From NCBI RefSeq assembly GCF_033095805.1, contig NZ_CP109901.1:1240001-1304000 (forward strand): a stretch of DNA of 64,000 bases, written 5' to 3'. This document shows positions 44,862 through 52,683 of this stretch, in pieces. Under the pieces are notes generated by a model. The model saw only the letters and a list, made by a program, of their open reading frames with translations, searched no databases and was not told where the DNA came from. This stretch comes from Serratia sp. UGAL515B_01 (GTDB lineage Bacteria > Pseudomonadota > Gammaproteobacteria > Enterobacterales > Enterobacteriaceae). Each line of letters starts with the position of its first letter. Position 1 is the first letter of the stretch. A program made the position numbers and the translations under genes.

Positions 44862-45388
44862 GCAACGGGTTCCTTAACTCAATAAAATCTGAAAAATGCG
44901 ACTATTGACACGTTAACCGCCGAGGCTGTGCTTTTGTTGAAGTTCGATGACTTCTTACCATTGTTCATCAATGATGTTTATTTCCTGTTGGTGGATCCCG
45001 CGTAATAACGCAATGGTTACATACCGTGCTTTTGACTTTAGTTTAGTCAGATTAATTATGATTTGTTATCGATTAGCTAATAATATTAGTGTCTTATGTG
45101 TTAACTCTCATTCGATAATGCTGCTACTAGCGGTGAAGAATTGGTGAGTTTCGATAAAAAATGTGATAAATGTCTTGTATTAATGTTCGATTTGTGAGTT
45201 AATGCATCTCGGCCTGTGATGCAGACCTATTTATGTTTGAGTTTAGATTTAAGCAGTTCCTCGTAAAACGTTATCTTCTGATTCCGCTTCAAAGACGAAC
45301 CTTCTAAGTGCCTCCCATAAGTAATGCTTCTAAAAGCGGCCAAATTGCCATATGGCAGGTTTTGTAAATATATTTTAAGGTAAAAGTA
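44862..45388. promoter_or_regulatory. Divergent ydcJ-csp region with long csp leader
   Basis: This 527-base AT-rich gap holds the ydcJ promoter and, probably, the long 5' leader usual for cold-shock genes. TTGACT at 45032-45037 is a candidate -35. A perfect palindrome TGCCATATGGCA lies at 45346-45357, just before the ribosome site AAGG. No open frame is convincing. Confidence 0.5.
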
Positions 45389-45598
45389 ATGTCTAAGAAG
45401 ATGGGTCAGGTAAAGTGGTTCAACGAAAGCAAAGGTTTTGGTTTCATTGAACAACAAGACGGCGGCAAAGATGTATTTGTACATTTCTCCGCTATCATGA
45501 CCGAAGGTTTCAAAACTCTGGCTGAAGGCCAGCGTGTTGAATACACCATTCAGGACAGCCCGCGTGGGCCGGCTGCCGCTAACGTTGTTGCTCTGTAA
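45389..45598 (+). CDS. Cold-shock protein, CspA/CspE family
   Basis: This 69-residue protein is a single cold-shock domain that binds single-stranded nucleic acid and acts as an RNA chaperone. RNP1 is KGFGFIEQ and RNP2 is VFVHFSAIM, both canonical. [15 protein letters not shown] and [12 protein letters not shown] are near-identical to E. coli CspE and CspC; the tail [16 protein letters not shown] is more like CspA-type proteins, so I do not assign a letter. AAGG precedes the ATG. A U-rich terminator lies 90 bases downstream, and a second, divergent csp gene follows. Confidence 0.94.
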   Translation: MSKKMGQVKWFNESKGFGFIEQQDGGKDVFVHFSAIMTEGFKTLAEGQRVEYTIQDSPRGPAAANVVAL

Positions 45599-45685
45599 AC
45601 CAACAGGGGATAGCGTAGAAGAGAACTTGATACAACCATAATGATGCGGTTACGCTGATTTATTGCGGAAGATATTAAGTTCAAC

Positions 45686-45711
45686 AAGCCCGCCTTAGTG
45701 CGGGTTTTTAA
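45686..45711 (+). terminator. Terminator of the first csp gene
   Basis: AAGCCCGC pairs with GCGGGTTT (one G-U) around CTTAGT and runs into TTTTTAATTTTTT. Confidence 0.88.
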
Positions 45712-45760
45712 TTTTTTGCTCATGAGAGGTTTGTTACGAGAAACTTTAGGATGGGCTGGT

Positions 45761-45801
45761 AGCATCCAACAACAAACAAAAAAAATGTTGTTAGGGATGC
45801 T
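45761..45801 (+). promoter_or_regulatory. Stem-loop in the leader of the second csp gene
   Basis: AGCATCC and AACAAC at 45761-45773 pair with GTTGTT at 45787-45792 and GGATGCT at 45795-45801, with a two-base AG bulge and an A-rich loop. It ends eight bases before the AGGAG ribosome site of the gene at 45822, so it could affect translation with temperature; this is inference. Confidence 0.6.
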
Positions 45802-45821
45802 CAAGTGATAGGAGTTTAGTT

Positions 45822-46049
45822 ATGTTTAAGAATAAAAATACTGTGTTAAAAATGGGCCGTGTGAAGTGGTTTGACCAAGCTGAAGGCTATGGTTTTATTT
45901 CACCGGTTGATGGTAGTGACGAAATTTACGTTAGCCGCCGAGCTATCGCCAATACCAAGATTAAATCGTTAAACGAAGGTCAGGACGTTGAGTTCTCGAT
46001 CTATCGCAGCTCTCATGGACTGTCCGCGGCAGACGTTATCGCGTTCTGA
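45822..46049 (+). CDS. Divergent cold-shock-domain protein with altered RNP2
   Basis: This 75-residue protein has a good AGGAG site and an N-terminal extension MFKNKNTVLK before the domain start MGRVKWFDQAEGYGFI. RNP1 is kept as GYGFISP, but RNP2, normally VFVHFS, reads IYVSRR: the histidine and second phenylalanine are replaced by serine and arginine. The end SHGLSAADVIAF fits the fold. The surface that stacks on nucleic acid is therefore changed, so binding may be altered. It lies 220 bases after a canonical csp gene, with its own leader hairpin. It could be a decaying duplicate, but the frame and ribosome site are intact. Confidence 0.8.
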   Translation: MFKNKNTVLKMGRVKWFDQAEGYGFISPVDGSDEIYVSRRAIANTKIKSLNEGQDVEFSIYRSSHGLSAADVIAF

Positions 46050-46057
46050 CCCAACTC

Positions 46058-46103
46058 TTCCTCGCCAGTGCCGGTGCCGTCACCTCCTTGCACTGGCGAA
46101 GAA
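46058..46103 (+). terminator. Hairpin after the second csp gene
   Basis: TCGCCAGTGC at 46062-46071 pairs with GCACTGGCGA at 46090-46099 around an 18-base loop, and one mismatch allows extension to TTC/GAA. AAAAATTCTT follows. Confidence 0.6.
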
Positions 46104-46159
46104 AAATTCTTCGATATCCTCTATCATCTTGCCATTGTTCCATACCCTTGGATATCCGG

Positions 46160-46704
46160 ATGAAAACACCGGTTATTTCGCTTCCTTCTGCGCGTTTTCT
46201 GCATCTTGCCACTCAAGGGCTACTCATCCCAATCAAACGTAAAACTTGTCCTAACGATGTTGTCACGATGTGATTGCTACAAATCGACACCATCAGTGTG
46301 GTAGCGCGTAGCCCTTATCTAGTGTTATTTAGACGTTTGGGTGACTATCAGCCAGAATGGTTAGAACAATCTTTAGCTACACGTAGGTTATTTGAATATT
46401 GGCTATCGTCTGGAATGCTATACACCGAAAGCAAAGCGCAAATTTGGCTATTTCACTCTGCCGTTATTACAACGGGGTGAAGTGATAGGACGGATTGATG
46501 CAAAAATGCATAGTAAGCAGGGCATTTTTGAGATTATCAGTTTTCACCTCGAACCTAAGGTCAAATTGAACAAGCAGCGTTGTCAGGATGGTTTGGCAGG
46601 CGATAACTCGTACAGCAAAGTGGCATGGCGCTCGGCAAATCTCGCAGGGAAATTTACCGACTCAACTGGTGAATGAGTGGGGGAAAGGTTGGTTGGTGGA
46701 GTAA
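46160..46704 (+). pseudogene. ycaQ: Remnant of YcaQ winged-helix DNA glycosylase
   Basis: In E. coli the 410-codon ycaQ, encoding a glycosylase that unhooks interstrand cross-links, lies just before ycaR. Here the reading starts at 46160 (ISLPSARFLHLATQGLL) and is stopped by TGA at 46271-46273, where the family has a serine before LLQID. It resumes as LLQIDTISVVARSPYLVLF and reaches FEYW. At about 46391-46400 it jumps, with a change of frame, to YRLECYTPKAKRKFGYF, so some 220 codons are missing. Another frameshift near 46560-46590 leads to VWQAITRTAKWHGARQIS and a stop at 46702-46704. The DNA-binding core and catalytic residues are lost. Confidence 0.9.
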
Positions 46705-46841
46705 GGAATGACATCGTCAGCGTGAGTAGGGTAAATTACTGAGGTCACAGACCAGACAAATCAGGCGGTGATTAACCTCCTCAATGGCGTTATGCTATCC
46801 TGACGAAATTCACTGATGATAATTCTTCCCTTGGAGGAAGC

Positions 46842-47024
46842 ATGGATCACCGTTTACTCGAGATCGTTGCCTGCCCTGTATGCAACGGAAAACTGTATTT
46901 CAATAAACAAAACCAGGAACTGGTCTGTAAATTGGACGGCCTGGCCTATCCATTGCGCGATGGTATTCCGGTGTTACTGGAAAATGAAGCGCGTTCACTC
47001 TCACTTGACGAGAAGCACGCATGA
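46842..47024 (+). CDS. ycaR: YcaR/Trm112-like small protein
   Basis: This 60-residue protein belongs to the Trm112p-like family. The zinc-knuckle-like motif is [10 protein letters not shown] near the N-terminus, with a second region [19 protein letters not shown]; only two cysteines of the pattern plus one in LVCKL are kept. GGAGG precedes the ATG. Its stop overlaps the kdsB start by four bases (ATGA), so the two are translationally coupled. Its role in LPS synthesis is inferred from the pairing only. Confidence 0.92.
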   Translation: MDHRLLEIVACPVCNGKLYFNKQNQELVCKLDGLAYPLRDGIPVLLENEARSLSLDEKHA

Positions 47025-47770
47025 GTTTTATTGCTATCATCCCTGCGCGTTACGCTTCTACCCGGTTGCCTGGCAAACCGTTAGCGGATATTCACGGTAA
47101 ACCCATGGTAGTGCATGTGATGGAACGTGCGCGTGAATCAGGTGCCTCTCGCGTTATCGTAGCCACCGATCATCCCGATGTTGCCAAAGCGGTGGAAGCG
47201 GCGGGCGGAGAGGTCTGTATGACCAGTTCTGAACATCACTCAGGCACTGAACGCTTGGCTGAAGTGATCGAAAAATGCGGCTTTTCAGATGATGAAATCA
47301 TCGTCAATGTGCAAGGCGATGAACCCTTGATTCCCCATGTAATTGTACGTCAGGTGGCAGAAAACCTTGCCGCCAGTAATGTGGGCATGGCTACACTGGC
47401 TGTACCGATTGACACTGCTGAAGAGGCTTTTAACCCCAATGCGGTAAAAGTGGTAATGGATGCGCAAGGCTACGCGCTCTATTTTTCGCGTGCGACTATT
47501 CCGTGGGATCGTGAACGCTTTGCCCAGTCTAAAGAAAACATTGGTAACAGCTTACTGCGACATATCGGTATCTATGCTTATCGAGCAGGATTCATCCGCC
47601 GTTACGTTAGCTGGCAGCCAAGTCAATTGGAACAGATCGAATTGTTAGAGCAGCTACGTGTTCTGTGGTACGGAGAAAAAATTCACGTCGCTGTGGCGCA
47701 TGCCATTCCTAGTGTCGGCGTGGATACTCCCGAAGACCTGCAACGTGTGCGTGAAAGTATCAAACACTGA
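47021..47770 (+). CDS. kdsB: CMP-KDO synthetase
   Basis: KdsB activates 3-deoxy-D-manno-octulosonate with CTP for attachment to lipid A. The 249 residues begin with the nucleotide-binding motif [22 protein letters not shown], followed by [29 protein letters not shown] and [12 protein letters not shown]. It overlaps ycaR by four bases. With msbA and lpxK nearby, this is a lipid A-core assembly neighbourhood, now split by the ydcJ-csp insertion. Confidence 0.97.
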   Translation: MSFIAIIPARYASTRLPGKPLADIHGKPMVVHVMERARESGASRVIVATDHPDVAKAVEAAGGEVCMTSSEHHSGTERLAEVIEKCGFSDDEIIVNVQGDEPLIPHVIVRQVAENLAASNVGMATLAVPIDTAEEAFNPNAVKVVMDAQGYALYFSRATIPWDRERFAQSKENIGNSLLRHIGIYAYRAGFIRRYVSWQPSQLEQIELLEQLRVLWYGEKIHVAVAHAIPSVGVDTPEDLQRVRESIKH

Positions 47771-47917
47771 GGTACTACACAACCTAAGCCGGAGCTGAGT
47801 TTGGTGCTCCGGTCATTTCATTCCCAGCCCTTATCCCTTTTTTGATCTGCGTTGAAGAATTTTTCTGCACTTCGTTTGATGATGTAGCGGTTTTCCTTAA
47901 CTTGGAGGTTTCGTCCA

Positions 47918-48814
47918 ATGGAACAGTTGCGTGCTGAATTGAGTATTGTGCTGGGGGAGTCAATCAGTCGCCTGGAGCGCGTCAGTGAACAACCTTATGC
48001 CCACATGTACTCGCTTTACGATAAGCAGAACCATGCAATTCCGTTAATGGCGAAAAGCTTTGTTTGTGAGGGGATAGCTCAACAGGAAGCTTACAAGCTT
48101 TCTATGCTGGCGCGCGAGGGGGATATTCGTCTGCCTACGGTTTTGGGTATGGTCTCTACCCGTCAAGAGCCCTACTATGAAATTTTGTTGATCGAGCGTC
48201 TGCGAGGGGTTTCGGTTGAGGCTCCTACGCGTACTGCAGGGCGCTGGGATATCTTGATGGATCAGGTTATCGATGGGGTGCTGGCTTGGCATCGCATCGA
48301 TAGTCATGGGTGTGTTGGCACAGTTGACAACACCCAAGAAAATGACTGGTTCAACTGGTACCAACAGCGGATCGAGGTGCTATGGTCAACTTTGAATAAT
48401 CTTAACTCCCCGCTGTTGACCATGGCGGATCGCCGTTTGCTGTATCGAACAAAGGAGATGCTGGGCGATTTTTTTGACGATTTTGACGATCCTTGTGTGT
48501 TGGTACACGGTAATCTTTCCTTACGCAGTATGCTGAAAGATGCTAAAACCGATCAATTGCTGGCGATGCTTAACCCAGGCATGATGTTGTGGGCACCTAG
48601 GGAGTACGAGCTTTTTAGACTTTGTGAAGCGGGAATGTCCGACCAACTACTCTTTCGTTATTTACAGCGTGCGCCGGTAGCGGAATCTTTCCTTTCGCGT
48701 CGTTGGTTGTATGTTGTGTGGGAAATAGTCGCCAAGATGACCCATACTGGCCAACTGGATCGTGAACTATTCGATCAGGCATCAAAGCAACTAGTGCCCT
48801 GGCTCGCGCAATAA
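47918..48814 (+). CDS. ycbJ: YcbJ, phosphotransferase-like protein of unknown function
   Basis: The 298 residues align along their length with E. coli YcbJ (297). The fold is of the aminoglycoside-phosphotransferase/kinase-like type: EILLIERLRGVSVEAPTRT resembles the hinge, and CVLVHGNLSLRSMLKD the catalytic loop, in which HGN replaces the usual HGD, so kinase activity is doubtful. GGAGG precedes the ATG. No substrate is known. It stands alone between kdsB and the convergent elyC, with a repeat element in the gap. Confidence 0.88.
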   Translation: MEQLRAELSIVLGESISRLERVSEQPYAHMYSLYDKQNHAIPLMAKSFVCEGIAQQEAYKLSMLAREGDIRLPTVLGMVSTRQEPYYEILLIERLRGVSVEAPTRTAGRWDILMDQVIDGVLAWHRIDSHGCVGTVDNTQENDWFNWYQQRIEVLWSTLNNLNSPLLTMADRRLLYRTKEMLGDFFDDFDDPCVLVHGNLSLRSMLKDAKTDQLLAMLNPGMMLWAPREYELFRLCEAGMSDQLLFRYLQRAPVAESFLSRRWLYVVWEIVAKMTHTGQLDRELFDQASKQLVPWLAQ

Positions 48815-48822
48815 TTCCCGGC

Positions 48823-48962
48823 TATATCCGTCGTTCTTCAAGCTGCAGCGGCGTTGGTTGAGTTACTCGACACGTCTTAGAGACTTATCCCTCAGGGGGC
48901 AGCGCAAACACTGTTCAAAAACGCATTGCGTTTTGTCCGTAACTTGACGCTACTTGGGTATC
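48823..48962. repeat. Full-length dispersed palindromic repeat (copy D)
   Basis: The element runs from TATATCCGTCGTTCTTCAAG to CTACTTGGGTAT, about 138 bases, with complementary-looking ends and an inner perfect inverted repeat AAAACGCA-T-TGCGTTTT near 48917-48933. Its right end reaches into the 3' end of elyC. It shares 19 identical bases with copy C and inverted ends with copy B. Confidence 0.7.
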
Positions 48963-49729
48963 GTTTTTTCCTGTTTGCTTTTCAATCGTTGCCAAATGCC
49001 GCCAAGGGTTTCATATACCGCCCGTTCGCTGTGTCCAAGGAACATGGGAGAGGGCATCACTTTCTCCCAGATGTTTAATGGGGAACTGATCGCCAACTGG
49101 TTCGCGGGAGCAGGGATTGGATGTAATCCCTGCACTTCGAAAAAGCCCATGGCGCGTGGCATATGGTTAGCGGATGTAACCAGAATAAAAGGCTTTTGCT
49201 CAACTAACTCAGCAACCTCTGCCGCTTCTTGCTCGGTATCCAACGGGCGATCCAGAGTGATGATGTCTCTGCGTGGTACGCCTAGGCTTTCAGCAACCCG
49301 TGCTGCAGTAGCGGCGTTGCTTATGGTGCTTGCTCCTCGGCCTCCGGTAAAGACCATTTTGCTGCCAGGGTGTGAAAGATATAACCTGACACCTTCTGTG
49401 ACCCTAGGCAGGCTATTGTCGAGCAGGTTTGAACTGGGCGCCCAATCGGGGTTAAAAGTATAAATTCCACCTAATACCACGATATAATCTACCTGTGTGT
49501 TGCCACGATAGGTCACATAGTCTGATTCAAGTGGTCGTAGCAGGCGGTCTGATACAGGTTGCAAGCTCAGCAGGAGCAAAAGCAGCCAACTCAGGCTCAA
49601 TATGACTTTGCCGCTTTTCTGCCAGCGGGTAAACCATAGCAATAGTAAAGCTAGCCCCATCAGTAACAACAGCGCGGGCAATGGCATCATCAGGTTACCG
49701 ATGAACTTTTTTAGGTTGAAAAGTATCAA
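48950..49729 (-). CDS. elyC: ElyC, envelope biogenesis factor (DUF218)
   Basis: ElyC is an inner-membrane protein needed for peptidoglycan synthesis at low temperature, linked to lipid-carrier use. The 259 residues equal the E. coli protein. Two N-terminal membrane helices are followed by a DUF218 domain: VDYIVVLGGIYTFNPDWAPSSNLL, VFTGGRGASTIS, TLDRPLDTEQEAAEVAELV and LVTSANHMPRAMGFFE. No ATG fits; a TTG at 49729 with AAGGA nine bases upstream gives the family start. The last codons (IPK, stop TAG) are the end of the repeat at 48823-48962. Confidence 0.93.
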   Translation of the reverse strand: MILFNLKKFIGNLMMPLPALLLLMGLALLLLWFTRWQKSGKVILSLSWLLLLLLSLQPVSDRLLRPLESDYVTYRGNTQVDYIVVLGGIYTFNPDWAPSSNLLDNSLPRVTEGVRLYLSHPGSKMVFTGGRGASTISNAATAARVAESLGVPRRDIITLDRPLDTEQEAAEVAELVEQKPFILVTSANHMPRAMGFFEVQGLHPIPAPANQLAISSPLNIWEKVMPSPMFLGHSERAVYETLGGIWQRLKSKQEKTIPK

Positions 49730-49878
49730 AAATCAGGTCCTTTTGGGCGAAAAAACGACACATGGGCGCAATTAGGCCGCAAGAAGATTTATTCTAAGCC
49801 AGTCTGTGCCAAAATAGCAGGTTTGAATGGGCAAGCGATTTGCCGTAAGCCAAAAGAGATTAAGCGGAGCCGTTGCCC

Positions 49879-50664
49879 ATGCAGGATCGTAACTTTGACG
49901 ATATTGCTGAGAAATTTGCGCGTAATATTTACGGCACGACCAAAGGTAAAATCCGTCAGGCTGTGGTCTGGCAGGATCTGACTTTCCTCTTGGCGATGTT
50001 GCCACAAAGGCCTCTGCGTATTTTGGATGCCGGTGGTGGCGAAGGGCATATGGCCTGTCAATTAGCAGAATTAGGCCATCAAGTCTTGTTGTGCGATCTT
50101 TCCAGTGAGATGATCCAGCGTGCTGCGTTACTGGCAGAGCAGAAAGGTGTGAGCCAGAACATGCAATTCATACAAAGTTCTGCACAAGAGATAAGCCAAC
50201 ACTTGGAACAGCCTGTTGATCTGATATTGTTCCACGCGGTGTTAGAGTGGATCGCGGAACCACAGGTTGCACTACAGGCTCTGTACAACTGTTTGTTGCC
50301 TGGCGGCGCACTTTCACTGATGTTTTTTAATGCCAATGGTCTTTTGATGCGCAATGTCGTTTTGGGGAATTTCCAATTGGTTGCGCCCGAGGTTAGAAGG
50401 CGTCGAAAGCGCTCTCTGTCGCCACAGTACCCACATAATCCACCGCAAGTTTACAGTTGGTTGGAACAGATGGGGATGCAGATTTCAGGGAAAACCGGCG
50501 TGAGGGTTTTCCATGATTATCTGCAAAGCAGGCAATTACAGACACAAAAATTTGAAGAGTTACTGGCGCTTGAACAACACTATTGCCGGCAAGAACCCTA
50601 CGTGAGTTTGGGGCGTTACATTCACGTTATGGCGCATAAACCAAACCTGAAGGACGAACTATGA
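49879..50664 (+). CDS. cmoM: CmoM, tRNA mcmo5U34 methyltransferase
   Basis: CmoM methylates the carboxyl of 5-carboxymethoxyuridine at the wobble position of tRNA. The 261 residues match E. coli CmoM (formerly SmtA). SAM-binding motif I is [14 protein letters not shown], with [12 protein letters not shown] and [15 protein letters not shown] following. The ATG at 49879 gives [16 protein letters not shown] and has GGAG at 49866-49869; an in-frame TTG two codons earlier is rejected. Its stop overlaps the mukF start (ATGA). Confidence 0.95.
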   Translation: MQDRNFDDIAEKFARNIYGTTKGKIRQAVVWQDLTFLLAMLPQRPLRILDAGGGEGHMACQLAELGHQVLLCDLSSEMIQRAALLAEQKGVSQNMQFIQSSAQEISQHLEQPVDLILFHAVLEWIAEPQVALQALYNCLLPGGALSLMFFNANGLLMRNVVLGNFQLVAPEVRRRRKRSLSPQYPHNPPQVYSWLEQMGMQISGKTGVRVFHDYLQSRQLQTQKFEELLALEQHYCRQEPYVSLGRYIHVMAHKPNLKDEL

Positions 50665-51983
50665 GTGACATTTCCCAGACAGTCCCCGAACTGGTCGCCT
50701 GGGCACGGAAAAATGACTTCTCTATTTCGCTCCCCACAGAGCGTCTCGCTTTTTTGCTGGCCATAGCCACACTAAATGGTGAGCGCCTAGATGGTGAGAT
50801 GAGCGAAGGTGAGCTGGTTGATGCATTTCGCCATGTCAGCAAAGGGTTTGAACAGACGAATGAAACAGTGGCGAACCGTGCTAATAATGCGATAAACGAC
50901 ATGGTACGCCAGCGCCTTTTGAATCGTTTTACCAGCGAATTAGCCGATGGAAATGCGATTTATCGACTGACGCCGCTGGGTATTGGTATTACAGATTATT
51001 ACATTCGCCAGCGTGAGTTTTCTACACTGCGCCTTTCAATGCAGTTGTCCATTGTGGCTGAAGAGTTGAAACGTGCCGCAGATGCAGCTGAAGAAGGCGG
51101 CGATGACTACCATTGGCATCGCAATGTTTTTGCACCACTAAAGTACTCGGTGGCAGAGATCTTCGACAGTATTGATCTTACTCAGCGGTTAATGGATGAA
51201 CAGCAGCAGAGTGTGAAAGAGGATATCGCTGCACTGCTCAACAAGGATTGGCGTGCGGCGATCTCCAGCTGTGAGATGCTGCTGTCGGAAACGTCAGTCA
51301 CGTTGCGTGAGCTACAGGATACGCTTGAGGCTGCAGGTGATAAACTTCAGGCCAACCTGTTACGTATCCAGGATGCCACACTGGGTGGGATGGAGCTGGG
51401 TTTTGTTGACAAGTTGGTGTTCGACCTGCAAAGCAAACTCGATCGCATCATCAGTTGGGGACAACAGGCGATTGATCTGTGGATCGGTTATGATCGCCAC
51501 GTGCATAAGTTTATTCGCACTGCGATCGACATGGATAAAAACCGGGTATTTGCTCAACGTCTGCGTCAGTCCGTGCAAAATTATTTCGAAAGCCCTTGGA
51601 GCCTAACTCATGCTAATGCTGACCGTCTACTCGACATGCGTGACGAGGAACTGGCGTTACGCAGTGAGGAAGTTACCGGGGAATTACCTCCTGACCTTGA
51701 GTTTGAAGAGTTCAGTGAAATCCGTGAACAGTTGGCTGCCATGATCGAACAAGCGTTAAAGATTTATCAGGAACAAAAAATGCCACTCGATCTTGGGGCG
51801 GTGATGCGCGACTATCTGGCACAATATCCGCGAGTGCGTCATTTTGACGTTGCACGCATAGTGGTCGACCAGGCAGTGCGCCTTGGTGTGGCCGAAGCCG
51901 ATTTTTCAGGGTTGCCGGCAAAATGGCAGGCAATCAATGATTACGGAGCCAAGGTACAGGCCCATGTCATCGACAAATATTGA
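50661..51983 (+). CDS. mukF: MukF, kleisin of the MukBEF condensin
   Basis: MukF bridges MukB heads and binds MukE in the enterobacterial SMC complex that organises the chromosome. The 440 residues equal E. coli MukF. An N-terminal winged-helix dimerisation domain (about 1-115), a helical middle and a C-terminal winged helix ([21 protein letters not shown]) that touches the MukB head are visible. It overlaps cmoM by four bases and mukE by 20, so the cluster is translationally coupled. Confidence 0.97.
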   Translation: MSDISQTVPELVAWARKNDFSISLPTERLAFLLAIATLNGERLDGEMSEGELVDAFRHVSKGFEQTNETVANRANNAINDMVRQRLLNRFTSELADGNAIYRLTPLGIGITDYYIRQREFSTLRLSMQLSIVAEELKRAADAAEEGGDDYHWHRNVFAPLKYSVAEIFDSIDLTQRLMDEQQQSVKEDIAALLNKDWRAAISSCEMLLSETSVTLRELQDTLEAAGDKLQANLLRIQDATLGGMELGFVDKLVFDLQSKLDRIISWGQQAIDLWIGYDRHVHKFIRTAIDMDKNRVFAQRLRQSVQNYFESPWSLTHANADRLLDMRDEELALRSEEVTGELPPDLEFEEFSEIREQLAAMIEQALKIYQEQKMPLDLGAVMRDYLAQYPRVRHFDVARIVVDQAVRLGVAEADFSGLPAKWQAINDYGAKVQAHVIDKY

Positions 51984-52683
51984 ACAAGTAATGCCAGTCA
52001 AGCTGGCCAAGGCATTGTCTAACACACTATTTCCTGCGTTAGATAGCCAATTGCGGGCAGGTCGTCACATCGGTATTGATGAGTTGGACAACCATGCTTT
52101 CTTAATGGACTTCCAAGATGAGTTGGAAGATTTTTATGCTCGCTATAGCGTCGAGCTGATCCGCGCGCCGGAAGGATTCTTTTACCTGCGCCCTCGCTCC
52201 ACCACATTGATCCCACGTTCTGTACTTTCCGAATTGGATATGATGGTTGGCAAGATCCTCTGTTACCTCTATCTCAGCCCGGAGCGTCTCGCCCACGAAG
52301 GCATCTTCAGCCAGCAAGAGTTGTATGAAGAACTGTTGAGCCTGGCGGATGAGAACAAGTTGTTGAAGTTTGTTAACCAGCGCTCTACTGGTTCGGATCT
52401 GGATCGCCAGAAGCTACATGAAAAAGTACGTTCCTCACTCAATCGCCTGCGCCGCCTGGGCATGTTGTACTTCATGGGTAATGACAGTAGCAAGTTCCGC
52501 ATCACTGAAGCGGTATTCCGTTTTGGCGCTGATGTGCGTAGCGGCGACGATCCGCGTGAAGCACAGTTACGCATGATCCGTGACGGTGAGGCGATGCCGG
52601 TTGAAAACAGTCTGTCACTGAATGATGACATTGATGCGCAAGCAGATATCACTAATGACAGTGCAGAGGATGAACAGGAATGA
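51964..52683 (+). CDS. mukE: MukE, MukBEF accessory subunit
   Basis: MukE is a winged-helix (kite) dimer bound to the middle of MukF. With the ATG at 51964 the protein has 239 residues and starts [15 protein letters not shown] as in the family. The open frame extends 27 codons upstream into mukF, but that part is not MukE-like. The strongly conserved core contains [20 protein letters not shown] and [18 protein letters not shown]. The tail is acidic (DSAEDEQE). It overlaps mukF by 20 bases and mukB by four. Confidence 0.96.
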   Translation: MSSTNIEQVMPVKLAKALSNTLFPALDSQLRAGRHIGIDELDNHAFLMDFQDELEDFYARYSVELIRAPEGFFYLRPRSTTLIPRSVLSELDMMVGKILCYLYLSPERLAHEGIFSQQELYEELLSLADENKLLKFVNQRSTGSDLDRQKLHEKVRSSLNRLRRLGMLYFMGNDSSKFRITEAVFRFGADVRSGDDPREAQLRMIRDGEAMPVENSLSLNDDIDAQADITNDSAEDEQE

